From: Nissolia schottii
Lineage: Eukaryota; Streptophyta; Magnoliopsida; Fabales; Fabaceae
Length of the DNA stretch: 64,000 nt
Assembly: GCA_003254905.1 (NCBI GenBank)
Contig: QANU01072397.1
Coordinates: 686,781-750,780, forward strand
Reading direction: 5' to 3'
The position numbers and the translations under genes were made by a program. Positions 1-10,940 of the stretch are shown in pieces (positions within the stretch are counted from its first letter, which is position 1; each line of letters opens with the position of its first letter). The notes beneath the pieces are model-generated. The model saw nothing but the letters and a program-made list of their open reading frames with translations, was not told the origin of the DNA and made no database searches.

Positions 1-420
1 TCCCGCCACCATCCCACCCCACCCGCGTCCCCATCCCGCCAACCCAAAGCCCCTTTCCCTCTTCCTGAAAGCCATCGTCGTCACGTTCTTCCTTCCCTCT
101 TCCTCTTTACCCTTGCCCTGGCTTTGTTCCTCGTCCTCCTCCTCCGCCTCTTCCGCGCTGTCCTGCGACGATTCCACCGTCGAAGCGGAACATCGCCTCT
201 TGACACCGACGACAATTTGGCCCACTCCCGTGTCCACAACGGACCCGAATCCGATGAGGCCCCATGCGTTATCTGCTTGGAGGGCCTTTAGAATGGCAAG
301 TGTTGCAGGAAGCTCGCTCGGTGCGGTCACGTGTTTCACAGCACGTGCACGTGCCTGGTCAGGGTGGCTGCCCCATTTGCCAGACACCTGTTCGGTTGAG
401 AGCCTCTGCTGCTGGATGGG
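1..420 (+). pseudogene. Broken ATL-type RING-H2 E3 ubiquitin ligase gene, 5' end outside window
   Basis: Reading from base 1 the frame is open to a TAG at 289-291. It encodes a Pro/Arg-rich start, a hydrophobic segment (about 97-150, Leu/Phe/Ala-rich), a basic stretch, then the beginning of a RING-H2 finger (CVICLEGL). After the stop the same frame continues CRKLARCGHVFHSTC, and the last zinc ligands (GCPICQTPVR, about 369-398) appear only in another frame. So the gene has one in-frame stop and at least one frameshift inside the RING. The order membrane segment, basic linker, RING-H2 is that of plant ATL ubiquitin ligases, which are single-exon membrane E3 enzymes. The N-terminus lies beyond the window. 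The region is much more GC-rich than its surroundings, as plant ATL exons often are. Pseudogene status is seen directly; the family call rests on the cysteine/histidine pattern. Confidence 0.75.
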
Positions 421-539
421 AAAGGAGGTGGGAAAGGAGGGCGTGGGATGGGTGGGGGTGGGGGTGAGGGTGAGGGTGAGGGAGGGGTTTTTTTAATTTT
501 TATTTTTTAATAAAAACGGGTCGGGTCGTGGGTCTGGGT

Positions 540-716
540 TGGGTTATGCCACTTGGCATCTCACGTGGCGCACCGCATCAGCGCCGCGTTAGCCCAGTCA
601 ACCGTCACCCCACCCCAGGGACTAAAACCTAATTTTACAATTTTTCAGGGACTAAAACTTTTATGCAGGGACTAAAATCAAACTTTCTAATTTTACAGGG
701 ACTAAAAACATAATTA
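540..716. repeat. Terminus of a non-autonomous DNA element with 'agggactaaaa' repeats
   Basis: Four copies of agggactaaaa occur between 625 and 707, ending in a terminus that reads taattaaccc. The reverse complement is gggttaatta followed by tttttagtccct, the same start as the palindromic MITE at 12920-13207. Only one end is visible here, so the element is partial or its other arm has decayed. It is non-coding. Confidence 0.55.
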
Positions 717-899
717 ACCCAATATTTTATTTATTGTAGGGAGGAGTTATGAGTAACAAACTAATAATCTTATTGCAATAGGCGATGGAAATGACTAACA
801 AATAAAGGGTTGTGAGAATACCACCTAATCAAATTGGATGATGTGATAACATGCTACATATGTACATCAAAATTTATGTAGTATAATAGATGTTAGGAG

Positions 900-1390
900 A
901 AAAAATGGGAAGACCTGTATGTCAAAGTGTGGTTATTTTATCAACTTTGCTGAAAAAGGATGGGAATTATGCGAATGAAGAAGGACAAAATTTGGTTGTA
1001 AGTAATTCATATATTTCTTAAGTCATTAATGTTAAATTGACACAAGTGTATCTCATTTTCATTTTCTTTTTCGCTAACTTAGGATAAAATATCATAGCAC
1101 CTCTTTGAAGATCAAGAATGTGCAGCTATTGTAGGTGTTTCATAAAAAATATTGGTTCATCCAAATAATGCAATTGGAAAAATCTTTGGTGTTGAGCATT
1201 CTGGTCGTGCGTTGTTTTGGTAATGGTATTTACAAAAACATAATAGATTACGTGAATTATGTCTCAAGTAATGTAACCTAAAAGCGTGTTGAAGACTTGA
1301 AGAAGCATATAGAAACTTTAGAAGGTAAGCTGAGTGGATATGAAGAAACCAAAGAACAATGGGCAACTACAAGAAAAAAATGGTAGTGAA
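900..1390 (+). pseudogene. Decayed CACTA (En/Spm, Ptta-type) transposon protein fragment
   Basis: Across broken frames this strand reads peptides such as MGRPVCQSVVILSTLLKKDG, then EDQECAAIVGV, then IFGVEHSGRVRCFGNGI. They resemble the C-terminal part of the plant transposon protein family called transposase_24 or Ptta/En/Spm, where a G-x-EHSGRVRGLG-like motif is characteristic. Intron-like gaps and stops interrupt the reading and no intact ORF remains. The position just inside a CACTA-type 3' terminus (ending at 2070) supports the call. Family assignment is from memory of the motif, not from a search. Confidence 0.6.
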
Positions 1391-1739
1391 GTACCTACTT
1401 TCAACAAAGAAGGGCCGCCTTTATAGTTACTTTTGCTTCAGAGTATTTTCGTACTACTTTAAGAGATATAGAAACTAATGAATGTTAAATGTTATGACTT
1501 TCTTTTGCCAGTGATCAATCTATGTACACATTTTGATTTTAGAAAGTATTTTATTTTAGCAATATCTCTTTATATATTGAGCTAAAGCGATATCTTAAGC
1601 AATAACTGATAAAAAAAAATATTGAAGTACTAGTATAAACATAAAAGGTAAGTCACAATTGCATTGTGAGTATTGTAATAAAAAATGTATTCATCAAAAT
1701 TATCCATGGTTGAAATATAGCAAAATAGATAATTGTAGT

Positions 1740-2070
1740 CTGTTTAATCTTTGTTGTTAGCCACGATTTAACTGCGGCAATATATTAAAATTAGCCACGG
1801 TTCAACTGTGGCTAAATTAGAAATTTTTCATTTTCGTTGACGTTGTGGCAACAATGACAATTGTGGATAATTAAAAATACAACCGTAGTCATTTGTATGT
1901 CACCACAGTTATAAAAATTGTGGCTAAAGTCATAAAAAAAATGTGACTAAAGCATTAGCAACACCCTTTTAGCCACTATTTCATAAATTGCGGCTAAAAA
2001 CTTTTGCCACAGTTTTTGCTCTAATTAGCCACGGTTTTAACCATGGCTAAACCTTGTAATATTTGTAGTG
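1740..2070. mobile_element. CACTA transposon 3' terminal and subterminal repeats
   Basis: The stretch holds many copies, in both orientations, of a roughly 12-base motif like tagccacggtt/aactgtggctaa. It ends at 2070 with ttgtagtg, whose complement is the CACTA-superfamily terminus CACTACAA. Dense short subterminal repeats next to CACTA ends are a hallmark of the superfamily. The matching left end was not found, so the element is probably truncated on that side. Confidence 0.7.
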
Positions 2071-2573
2071 CATAGACCAGGCAAAGACAAAGATGGGTAT
2101 CCCAGAGATGCCTAAAAGGAAACATAATCATATGACAAGGCTTTAAGACCACAGGATCCCATACTAGTATCAACATTTCACCAGACAAAATCGAGGAAGT
2201 AAACTCCTTCCTAGCTCCTATGGACGCAAGGATCAAAACGATAATTGGGACGGCTTAATATGACGACGGTGACTAAATTCTTTAAAAAAAAAACCTTATG
2301 AGAGATATTTTTTTGCAAAAAAATTTATGAGAGGTAAAGCACAAAATTTAAAATTTATGAGCAACTGAAATGTGAAATCATATTTAACCCTAAAAAATAT
2401 GTTAAGTTGAACGAAAAGTGTATTTTTAAGAGTTGGGACAAAATAGAACAGAAAATTAGTTAGTGAACCACAATAAAATAAAAATAAGTTAGGAGAAACA
2501 AAAAAAATATATATTTTTCAAGAGTTAAGAGGAAAAAAAAACGAAAGTTTAGTTAGGGCAAAAAAAAAAGGTT
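2071..2573. other. AT-rich intergenic DNA with a TIR-element fragment
   Basis: No gene is visible. Bases 2295-2390 (tatgagagat, atttatgaga, ending atttaaccct) resemble the right arm of the element at 62334-63662. They are probably a solo terminus of the same family. The rest is A-rich low-complexity DNA. Confidence 0.5.
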
Positions 2574-2873
2574 AAGGAGATAAAGAAAAAAGATTGTATT
2601 TTTCCTTAATTTTAATAACAGCAACTTTTATCGAGTATATTGTTTGTGTTCCAATATTGATCAACAGAAACTTCTTGTAAATTATATTGGTATATATATT
2701 GTTTTGGTGCGTTATATAATATATTTTAATACGTACATAAACAAAAACAGAAGTTAAAAAGCCGACAAACAGATCTGCAATATTAATTTATGTGGGCCGT
2801 TTCAATAAATTTTTTGATGCTCATCGTTTCAATAATTGAGTTAGCAATATATTGGGTCGGTGGCTCCTTTTAC

Positions 2874-2882
2874 TATATATAA
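2874..2882 (+). promoter_or_regulatory. TATA box of MLP gene 1
   Basis: The sequence tatatataa lies 45 bp upstream of the ATG at 2919 and is conserved exactly in unit B. With a normal 25-32 bp spacing, transcription would start near 2900-2910. That makes the second ATG (2919) the likely start rather than the in-frame ATG at 2901. Confidence 0.6.
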
Positions 2883-2918
2883 GGTCCTATAAGGTAGAAT
2901 ATGTTTCCACATCCCCAC

Positions 2919-3379
2919 ATGGCTCTAACTGGTAAAATTAGTACTGAGGTCCCGGTCAAAGTACCTGCGGCTAAGTTCTTCGACATCTTCACAAAGCAAC
3001 TCCACCATGTTCAAAACATTTGTGATAGAGTCCATGGAACCAAGCTGCATCAAGGTGATGACTGGCACGGGAATGATTCGGTTAAGCACTGGACCTATGT
3101 CTTAGGTACGCAAGCAATTAATCTTCCTAAATAAATTACAATACACCTAAACAGAAAGCATCAATTAATTGTTGCTTTACCCGACCTATTAATTTGGTCT
3201 TGTAGTTTTTCTTTTTAAGTATAAATTTCGTTTTCAAATCACTATAATTTGGTTCTTTGCATTTTCTTTTAATAACCAAATTGGCAGTAAAAAAATAAGA
3301 AATTAATTAAAGGATCAAATAACGATACACAGAGAACTAATAAGGTCTAATAAGGTTATTTTGCCGAATTAAATATATG

Positions 3380-3428
<49 letters not shown>

Positions 3429-3736
3429 CCTGCTGATCTTAATTGATTGTAACACGACATACAGACGGTAAGGTAACAACATGTAAGGAGAGTATTGAAG
3501 CGGTTGATGCGCAAAATATGACCAGCACATACAAACTTTTCGAGGAAGATATCGATAAGCACTATAAAGTCCTTAAGGTCACTCTTCAAGTGACGGATAA
3601 GGACGATGGCGGTGCTTATGTTAAGTGGATTATTGAATACGAGAAGATCGATGAGGGTGTTGAAGCTCCATATGGCTACATGGAGTTATATGACAAGGTC
3701 ACCATGCAAATTGATGGTCATCTTCTCAAGGCATAG
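2919..3736 (+). CDS. Major latex protein-like (MLP) protein, Bet v 1 family, copy 1
   Basis: Two exons, 2919-3105 and 3465-3736, give 152 residues; the intron is GT-AG in phase 1. The protein starts MALTGKISTEV and contains the MLP hallmarks KHWTYVLDGKVTTCKE across the splice junction and IDEGVEAPYGYME near the end. The usual length of MLPs is about 150 residues with one intron at this position, so the gene looks complete. MLPs share the Bet v 1/PR-10 fold, a hydrophobic cavity under a long C-terminal helix, and are thought to bind hydrophobic ligands in the cytosol; the ligand here is unknown. An in-frame ATG at 2901 would add six residues (MFPHPH), but the TATA spacing favours 2919. By my count it differs from copy 2 at 18 of 152 residues. 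Confidence 0.9.
3384..3427. repeat. (TA)n microsatellite in MLP1 intron
   Basis: An uninterrupted TA run of about 40 bp ends 38 bp before the 3' splice site. In the equivalent place in copy 2 (about 7660-7680) there is only a short tatata stretch, so the run expanded in, or was lost from, one copy. Confidence 0.9.
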
Positions 3737-3998
3737 AGCTCCAGCCCGCTATAAAGGAAGATGACTTAAGAGAATAATGGGTTTAAGTACTGTTTATCTA
3801 AATAATCACATGAAGAATAAGGATGTTTGATCCATCCATCTGTTCATCCTTCGTTTGAGATTGAATGGATTGAACTTGGGTATGCGTGCGTGGATGATTT
3901 CTTGTTGAGTGTGTTGTTAAATTATATATGTATGCAAAGATTCTATGTAATACAAGGATATCCACGTGCTTTATATTGTATTATGTTTTATTTGCCAA

Positions 3999-4073
3999 AT
4001 CTACAACGACCGAAGGATTGAAGAATATTAACTTTAGAAAATTTAATACCAATTTGTCTATTTAACCTCAAGA
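3999..4073. repeat. 75-bp direct repeat, first copy of unit A
   Basis: The sequence from aaatctacaa through gaatattaactttag to aatttaatacca recurs at 5764-5838 in the same orientation. The same pair is found in unit B at about 8260-8333 and 10028-10101. It brackets the block of about 1.7 kb containing the gaacaaac array. Confidence 0.8.
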
Positions 4074-4079
4074 ATAATA

Positions 4080-5763
4080 TATATGTGAAGATGGTTGGAA
4101 TTGAGTCGTGATATATGTACATTAAAAATTTTACCAACGTACACCTATCAAAGTATTTTATACATTTTAGGCCCACTAATTTATTTCCTCCAAATCATTA
4201 ACCCCAACAAACCCCCAAAATCTCATATCATCTCCCAAAATCTCAGATCCTTTTCTAAATTACTAACTCTTCACATACACTCTTCCTCTCCCTATCCCTC
4301 CCAAACTTGATACCTTCTCAAACCTGAAACAAATGAAATTTCTTTCTTCCTCTCCAACATTCCGCACGCTGCCCTCAACCCAGCCCAACCGCCATCGGAG
4401 TCACTATGTTCGTCGCCATTTAACACCGCAAGTCCATCCTCCAAGACGTTGCAAACCACCGTCACGCTGCCCTCAACTCACCCTCAACGACAGCTTTTCG
4501 ACCTTAGGCACGAACCTCACGCCACTCTTTGAGCTCCCTCACGTCATCCTTTCAGGTAGAACACTCTTCAGTAGTAGTCACGAAGAACAAGTTTAGTATA
4601 AAGTGTGGACGAGTTTGCTCATAAATAGTGTTTTATTTTGTTCAAGACCCTCACTTCGATTTGTTCATGATGGATGTACTTGTTTGTTCAAATTGAGTTG
4701 AAGGGTTTGTTCATACAGGTTATTACAGATTATTCAATCTCAAAAAAATGTGTTTGTTCATAGTGAGTTATAGTGTTTAATAAGAATGAACAAACTTATT
4801 CATACAACATGAACAAACTTATATAACTATAATAAAAAAAAACCTATTTAGCTATGGTGATCAAACTTACATAATAAGAATGAACATAAGCCTATTTAAT
4901 TAGAATGAACAAATCTCAATACAAATAATGAACAAACTTATTCATATAAAACGAACAAACCTAATAAACTATATTCAACAAACCTACTTAACTGGAATGA
5001 ACAAAATCCAATACACGAATTGAACAAACACTTATTATTAAACCAAACAAACTCATTTAACTATAGTGAACAATCTACTTATAAACTGTAATGAACAAAC
5101 CCCAATACAAATAATGAACAAACCTATCCAAATAAAATGAACAAACCCGTTTAACTATAGTGAACAAACCTATTTAACTGAAATGAACAAACCCTAATAG
5201 AAATAATGAAAAAACTTGTTCATATAAAACAAACAAACTCATTTAACTGTAGTGAACAAACCTACTTAACCGAAATGAACAAATCCAAATACAACGAATG
5301 AACAAACTTGTCCATTGTTCATTGTTAAACAACCAGTTTGTTCATTGTTTAGTGTATTAGCACGTGATCAAACTCAATATATGGGTTTGTTTAGAAACTC
5401 AATACGTGCTAGGTTCGCCGTTCAACGTGAGAAAGAGAAGACGTGCGGGAGAGACGACGTGAGGATACATGATGGAGGACCATTGGGGCAGTAGTTGAAG
5501 GACGTGATGGAGGAGGAGAGCGGATTTGAGTGGTGTCTCGATGGCCGTGTAGCGACGTACAGGCGGCACCGTGTCTGAAAATAACTGAGGGGGTAAGGCC
5601 ACGTGAAAATAAATTGAGTGGGAAAGGGGGCGATTGGAGAGAGAGAGAGAGAGAGAGAGATTGTGCGAAATTTGAGAGAGAGAGCAAATTGAAATATACT
5701 TAATAAGAAAGAAAATACAAATCCTTATATGTATAAAATATTTGTTAGATGTACTATGACACT
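4080..5763. repeat. Inserted block with gaacaaac array, unit A
   Basis: Bases about 4620-5345 contain dozens of irregularly spaced copies of gaacaaac or its complement gtttgttc, often in the context aatgaacaaac and separated by variants of tttaactatagt and cccaatacaa. Upstream is a C-rich stretch (4200-4600) and downstream a GA-rich tail with a (GA)n run at about 5637-5660. Short ORFs here are not conserved in frame between the two units, so I see no gene. It may be a decayed transposon carrying a minisatellite; no terminal structure was recognised. Confidence 0.65.
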
Positions 5764-5838
5764 AAATCTACAATGACGGAAGGATCGAAGAATATTAACT
5801 TTAGAAAATTTAATACCAACTTATCTACTTAAGTTGAG
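5764..5838. repeat. 75-bp direct repeat, second copy of unit A
   Basis: This is the partner of 3999-4073, with a few substitutions. It marks the right edge of the array block. Confidence 0.8.
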
Positions 5839-6403
5839 ATCCCTTGGAATAATGAAGGGTCGGCATGGGACGGAAATCGCATTCACTCATGTTGTTGGCA
5901 GATTTTATGTCACAGGTGGCTTGAGGATTGAATACGGAAAATTAAAGACAGGGGACGTTTGAGATTCTACTAATTTATTCTAAATCTTCATCTCACTTTA
6001 TTATCTCAAAAGCAATATAATGTGTAAACAATATTGTCAACAACAATATCAATTCAATTGGTTCCACATTTTTTTATAAAGAGAGAAATCATCGAAATCT
6101 CTTTATTTTTGTCATTTTTCAAGTACCTAAATTACTTTTAGGGTTTTATCAATAATTATGTCTTAGGATTTTTTTTTAAGCATTTGTCTCTTTATTATGA
6201 CCATCTTCATTAATTACTCTTTTCTAGTTTAAAAGAATTTTCATATTAGAAAGATATTGTGTTACCATGTTTTAGACATGACTTACTTTCATTTGCATAT
6301 AGGTGGTCCCTCTAGGATATTAATTTAAATTGGAGCATCAATTTTCAACTGGGATATGAGCATTCATTACTCTGTTTGGGACAATAAATAAATATGGCAA
6401 TTA

Positions 6404-6953
6404 AATAAGAAACTGAATCAATTTAAATCAATCTAAATCAATCTTCAATATAATCTACGATATGCTAGGATATTATAATATCTCAATATATTCTAACAAA
6501 GGTACTCATCAAGTGTCTACCAAAAAGGGACTCATCAAGTACATTAGAAGAAGCCACCAAATTGGTACAACCGTCATGGGGCGAAGCTTAATTTGGAAAT
6601 GCAAACATTATAGCAATATATATCTAGTGCAACTAACAAGAGGCTGATGATGAATATGCATAGGATATTGCTGATACTTATACAAAATGCAGCATTCATG
6701 GCCACTTGTCTTGTGAATGTCGTTCTAAGTTCATGGTAGTCTTAGCAGTAATAGTCCGAAGTCTCTGCATCATATTGATGGACCAACTGTACTGAAAAGG
6801 AACGAGAAATGACAGGTGAACAATATTTTTGAATAATGAGAAAATAAATAACAATTAATAAGAAAATAAAATTGATGTGTTCTATGAGAGAGAAAAAGCT
6901 AATAGATTTCACATTATTTTTTGTTCATCTTATTATTGTCAAAAAGTATTGCT
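6404..6953. other. Spacer between duplicated units
   Basis: AT-rich DNA with no counterpart beside unit B. A 61-codon reading frame at 6462-6647 shows no recognisable features. I see no gene. Confidence 0.6.
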
Positions 6954-7254
6954 AAGGAGATAGAGAAAAAAAGAGTGTATTTTGCCTTAATTTTAATAAA
7001 ATCAACTTTTATCGAGTATATTGTTTGTGTTCCAATATTGATCAACAGAAACGTCTTGTAAATTATATATGTATATATATTGTTTTGGTGTGTTATATAA
7101 TATATTTTAATACGTACAAACACGAAAACAAAAGTTAAAAAGCCAACTAACATTTTTGCAATATTAATTCATGTATGTCCCTTCAATAAATTTTTTGATG
7201 CTTATCGTTTCAATAATTGAGTTACCAATATATTGGGTCGGTGGCTCCTTTTAC

Positions 7255-7263
7255 TATATATAA
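7255..7263 (+). promoter_or_regulatory. TATA box of MLP gene 2
   Basis: The box tatatataa is placed exactly as in copy 1, 45 bp before the ATG at 7300. About 300 bp of upstream sequence is also conserved, so both copies probably kept their core promoter. Confidence 0.6.
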
Positions 7264-7299
7264 GGTCCTATAAGGCAGAATATGTTTCCACATCCCCAC

Positions 7300-7990
7300 A
7301 TGGCTCTAACTGGTAAAATTAGTTCTGAGGTCCCGGTCAAAACACCTGCGGCTAAGTTCTTCGACCTCTTCACAAAGCAACTCCACCATGTTCAAAACCT
7401 TTGTGATAGAGTGCACGGAACCAAGCTGCATGAAGGTGATGACTGGCACGGAAATGATTCGGTTAAGCACTGGACCTATGTCATAGGTACGCCATTATGT
7501 TGCTTTAACCCGACCTATTAATTTGGTCTTGTGGTTTTTCTTTTTAAGTAAAAATTTCGTTTTTAATAACCAAATTGGCAGTAAAAAAAATAAGAAATTA
7601 ATTAAAGGATCAAATAATGATACACAGAGGAATAATAAGGTTATTTTGCCGAATTTAATATATGATTATATATATTTTTTTGCCTGTTGATCTTAATTGA
7701 TTGTAACACGATATGCAGATGGTAAGGTAACAACATGTAAGGAGAGCATTGAAGCGGTTGATGAGCAGAATAAGACCATCACATACAAACTTTTCGATGA
7801 AGATATCGATAAGCACTATAAAGTCTTTAAGCTCACTCTTCAAGTGACGGATAAGAACGATGGCGGTGCTTATGTTAAGTGGACTATTGAATACGAGAAG
7901 ATCGATGAGGGTGTTGAAGCTCCATATGGCTACATGGAGTATGTTGACAAGTGCACCATGCAAATGGATGGTCATCTTCTCAAGGCATAG
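7300..7990 (+). CDS. Major latex protein-like (MLP) protein, Bet v 1 family, copy 2
   Basis: Exons 7300-7486 and 7719-7990 join in phase 1 to give 152 residues, the same architecture as copy 1. Diagnostic stretches are MALTGKISSEV, KHWTYVIDGKVTTCKE and EGVEAPYGYME. Compared with copy 1, six residues differ in exon 1 and twelve in exon 2. The second-exon changes cluster in two places: around residues 77-84 (AQNMTS to EQNKTI) and near the C-terminus (ELYDKVTMQI to EYVDKCTMQM). Both frames are open and both splice sites intact, so both genes look functional. As for other MLPs, a cytosolic role binding a hydrophobic molecule is likely but the ligand cannot be read from sequence. An alternative in-frame ATG at 7282 is disfavoured by its position relative to the TATA box. 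Confidence 0.9.
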
Positions 7991-8339
7991 AGCTCCAGCC
8001 CGCTAGCTATAAAGGAAGATGACTTAGCGAATAATGGGTTTAAGTACTGTTTATCTAAATAATCACATGAAGAATAAGGATGTTTGATCCATCCATCTGT
8101 TCATCCTTCGTTTGAGATTGAATGGATTGAACTTGGGTATGCGTGCGTGGATGATTTCTTGTTGAGTGTGTTGTTAAATTATTTATGTATGCAAAAATTC
8201 TATGTAATACAAGTAATTGGATATCCACGTGCTTTATATTGTATTAAGTTTTATATGCCAAATCTACAACGACCGAAGGTTTGAAGAATATTAACTTTAG
8301 AAAATTTAATACCAACTTGTCTATTTAACATCAGGAATA

Positions 8340-10027
8340 ATATATATGTGAAGATTGTTGGAATTGAGTGGTGATATGTGTACACTAAAATTTTTACCAA
8401 CGTACAGCTACTAAAATATTTTATACATCTTAGGCTCACTAATTTATTTCTTTCAAATCACTAATCCCAACAAACTCTCAAAATCTCATATCCTCTCCCA
8501 AAATCTCAAATCGTTTCCTAAATTACTAACTTTTCACATACACTCTTACTCTCCCTAACCTTCCGAAACTTGATACCTTCTCAAACCCGAAACCAATGAA
8601 ATTTCTTTCTTCCTCTCTAACATTCCGCACACTGCCCTCAACCCAGCCTAACCGCCATCAGAGTCACTACTCCGTCCGTCGTTCAACGTCGCGACTCCGT
8701 CGCCGTTCAACACCGTAAGTCCATCCTCCAAGACCGTTGCGGACCACCGTCACGTTGTCCTCAACTCACCCTCGACGACGGCTCTTCAACCTTAGGCACG
8801 AACCTTACGCCACTCTTCGCTCTCCCTCACGTCGTCCTTTCAGGCAGAACACTCTTCAGTAGTAGTCATGAAGAACAAGTTTAGTATAAAGTGTGGACGA
8901 GTTTGCTCATAAATAGTGTTTTATTTTGTTCAAGACCCTAATTTCGATTTGTTCATGGTGGATGTACGTGTTTGTTCAAATTGAGTTTAAGGGTTTGTTC
9001 ATACAGGTTATTAGAGATTATTCAATCTCAGAAAAATGTGTTTGTTCATAGTGAGTTATAGTGTTTAATAAGAATGAACAAACTTATTCATACAAAATGA
9101 ACAAACTTATATAACTATAGTAAAAATAACCTATTTAACTATGGTGATGAAACCTACATAATAAGAATGAACACAAGCTTATTTAATTGGAATGAACAAA
9201 CCCCAATACAAATAATGAACAAACTTATTAATATAAAACGAACAAACCTAATTAATTGTATTGAACAAACCTACTTAACTGGAATGAACAAACCTCAATA
9301 CACGAATTGAATAAACACTTATTATTAAACCAAACAAACTCATTTAACTATAGTGAACAATCTACTTAACTGTAATGAACAAACCCCAATGCAAATAATG
9401 AATAAACCTATCCAAATAAAATGAACAAACCTGTTTAACTATAGTGAACAAACCTACTTAACTGGAATGAACAAACCCTAATAGAAATAATGAACAAACT
9501 TATTCATATAAAACAAACAAACTCATTTAACTGTAGTGAACAAGCCTACTTAACCGAAATGAACAAATCTAAATACAACAAATGAACAAACTTGTCCATT
9601 GTTCATTGTTAGACAACCAGTTTGTTCATTGTTTAATGTATCAGCACTTGATCAAACTCAATATGTGGGTTTATTTAGAAACAACAAAGAACGTGCCGAG
9701 TTCGCTGTTCAACGTGAGGAAGAGATGAAGTGAACACCGTTTGGGGGTGGAGGTTGAAGGACGTGATGGAGGAGGAGAACGGATTTGAGTGGCGGTGTAG
9801 ACGGCGTACGGGCGACGGCGTATTCGAAAATAACTGAGGGAGTGAGGCAGCGTATGTGAGGCGGCGTGAAAATAAAGAGAGTGGGAAAGGGAGCAATTGG
9901 AGAGAGAAAAGAGAGAGAGATATTGTACGAAATTGGAGAGAGAAAGAATAAATTAAAATATAATTAATAAGAAAGAGAAATACAAAGTCTTATACATATA
10001 AAATGTTTGTTAGCAGAATGATGACCC
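8340..10027. repeat. Inserted block with gaacaaac array, unit B
   Basis: Paralogous to 4080-5763. The gaacaaac copies at about 8930-9640 follow nearly the same order as in unit A, so the array existed before the large duplication. The upstream C-rich part contains an extra insertion relative to unit A (around 8665-8700, cgtcgttcaacgtcgcgact). Frames are not conserved. Confidence 0.65.
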
Positions 10028-10708
10028 CAAATCTACAATAATGATGGAAGGATCGAAGAATATTAACTTTAGAAAATTTAATACCAACTTATCTATTTAA
10101 GTTGAGATCCCTTGGAGTAATGAATGGCAGGCATGGGACTGAAATAGCATTTACTCATGTTGTCGGCAGATTTTAATGATGTCAGGGGTGGCTTGATGAG
10201 GATTGAAGAAAATACAGTGTAGGGTACGGAAAATTATGAAGATAGGGGACGTTTTAGATTCTCCTAATTTATTCTAGATCTTCATCTCGCGTTATTATTT
10301 TAGTAGCAATATAATGTGTAAACAATATTGTCAACAACAATATGAGCTCAATTGGTTCCACATTTTTTTTATAAAGATAAAAATCATCGAAATTCCTTTA
10401 TTTTTGTCATTTTTTAGGTACCTAAATCACTTCTAGGGTTTTATCAATAATTATGTCTTAAAATTTTTTTTTTCAAACATTTGTCTCTATATTATGACCA
10501 TCTTCATTAATTACTCTTTTCCGGTTTAAAAGAATTTTCATATTAGGAACATATTATGTTAGTACGTTACCATGTTTTAGGTGTGACTTACTTTCATTTG
10601 CATAAAGGTTGTCCTTCTAGGATATTAATTTAAATTGGAGCATCAATTTTCAGCTGGGATATGAGTATTCATAACTCTCTTTGGGTCAATAAATAAATAT
10701 GGCAATTG

Positions 10709-10940
10709 ATTTGCAATATTTTGTAAATGAATTACTTTTCACATTTCGTTTGTGTAGGGATCTAAATGAGATAACGACAATATATATTATATGATACTCT
10801 TATCTAACTGCTTATTTTGTCTCCCTAATGTTGGAGAAATTATTCATAATAATAATAACAATTTGCCATAAATAAATTTATGATTGGTTTGAGATAATTA
10901 ATAATAAAAGGGGATTTAACCAATCATACATTTCAACATT
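10709..10940. other. AT-rich intergenic DNA
   Basis: No gene or repeat recognised between the end of unit B and the CACTA terminus. Confidence 0.5.

Larger units (their letters stand above)
2574..6403. repeat. Tandem segmental duplication, unit A (about 3.8 kb)
   Basis: This block matches 6954-10708 almost throughout: promoter, both MLP exons, intron, 3' flank, the gaacaaac repeat array, a GA-rich stretch, and the final region up to aaatatggcaatt. Homology begins near taaggagata and stops near base 6403. Unit A differs by small indels, notably a long TA run in the MLP intron. It arose either by unequal crossing-over or by segmental duplication. The pair lies head-to-tail with a spacer of about 550 bp. 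Confidence 0.85.
6954..10708. repeat. Tandem segmental duplication, unit B
   Basis: This is the second copy of 2574-6403, same orientation. It contains MLP gene 2, its own 75-bp direct repeats (about 8260-8333 and 10028-10101) and the gaacaaac array (about 8930-9640). Similarity ends abruptly after aaatatggcaatt near 10708. Confidence 0.85.

Noticed and set aside
113..496. 127-residue ORF on the plus strand
   Set aside because: It is the wrong frame over the ATL pseudogene; the RING pattern is in another frame.
4333..4596. 87-codon ORF rich in Pro/Arg/Ser
   Set aside because: In the duplicated unit B the same stretch has an insertion and the frame is not kept, so it is not under coding constraint.
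4080..5763. Helitron hypothesis for the array block
   Set aside because: I found no TC start, CTRR end or terminal hairpin.
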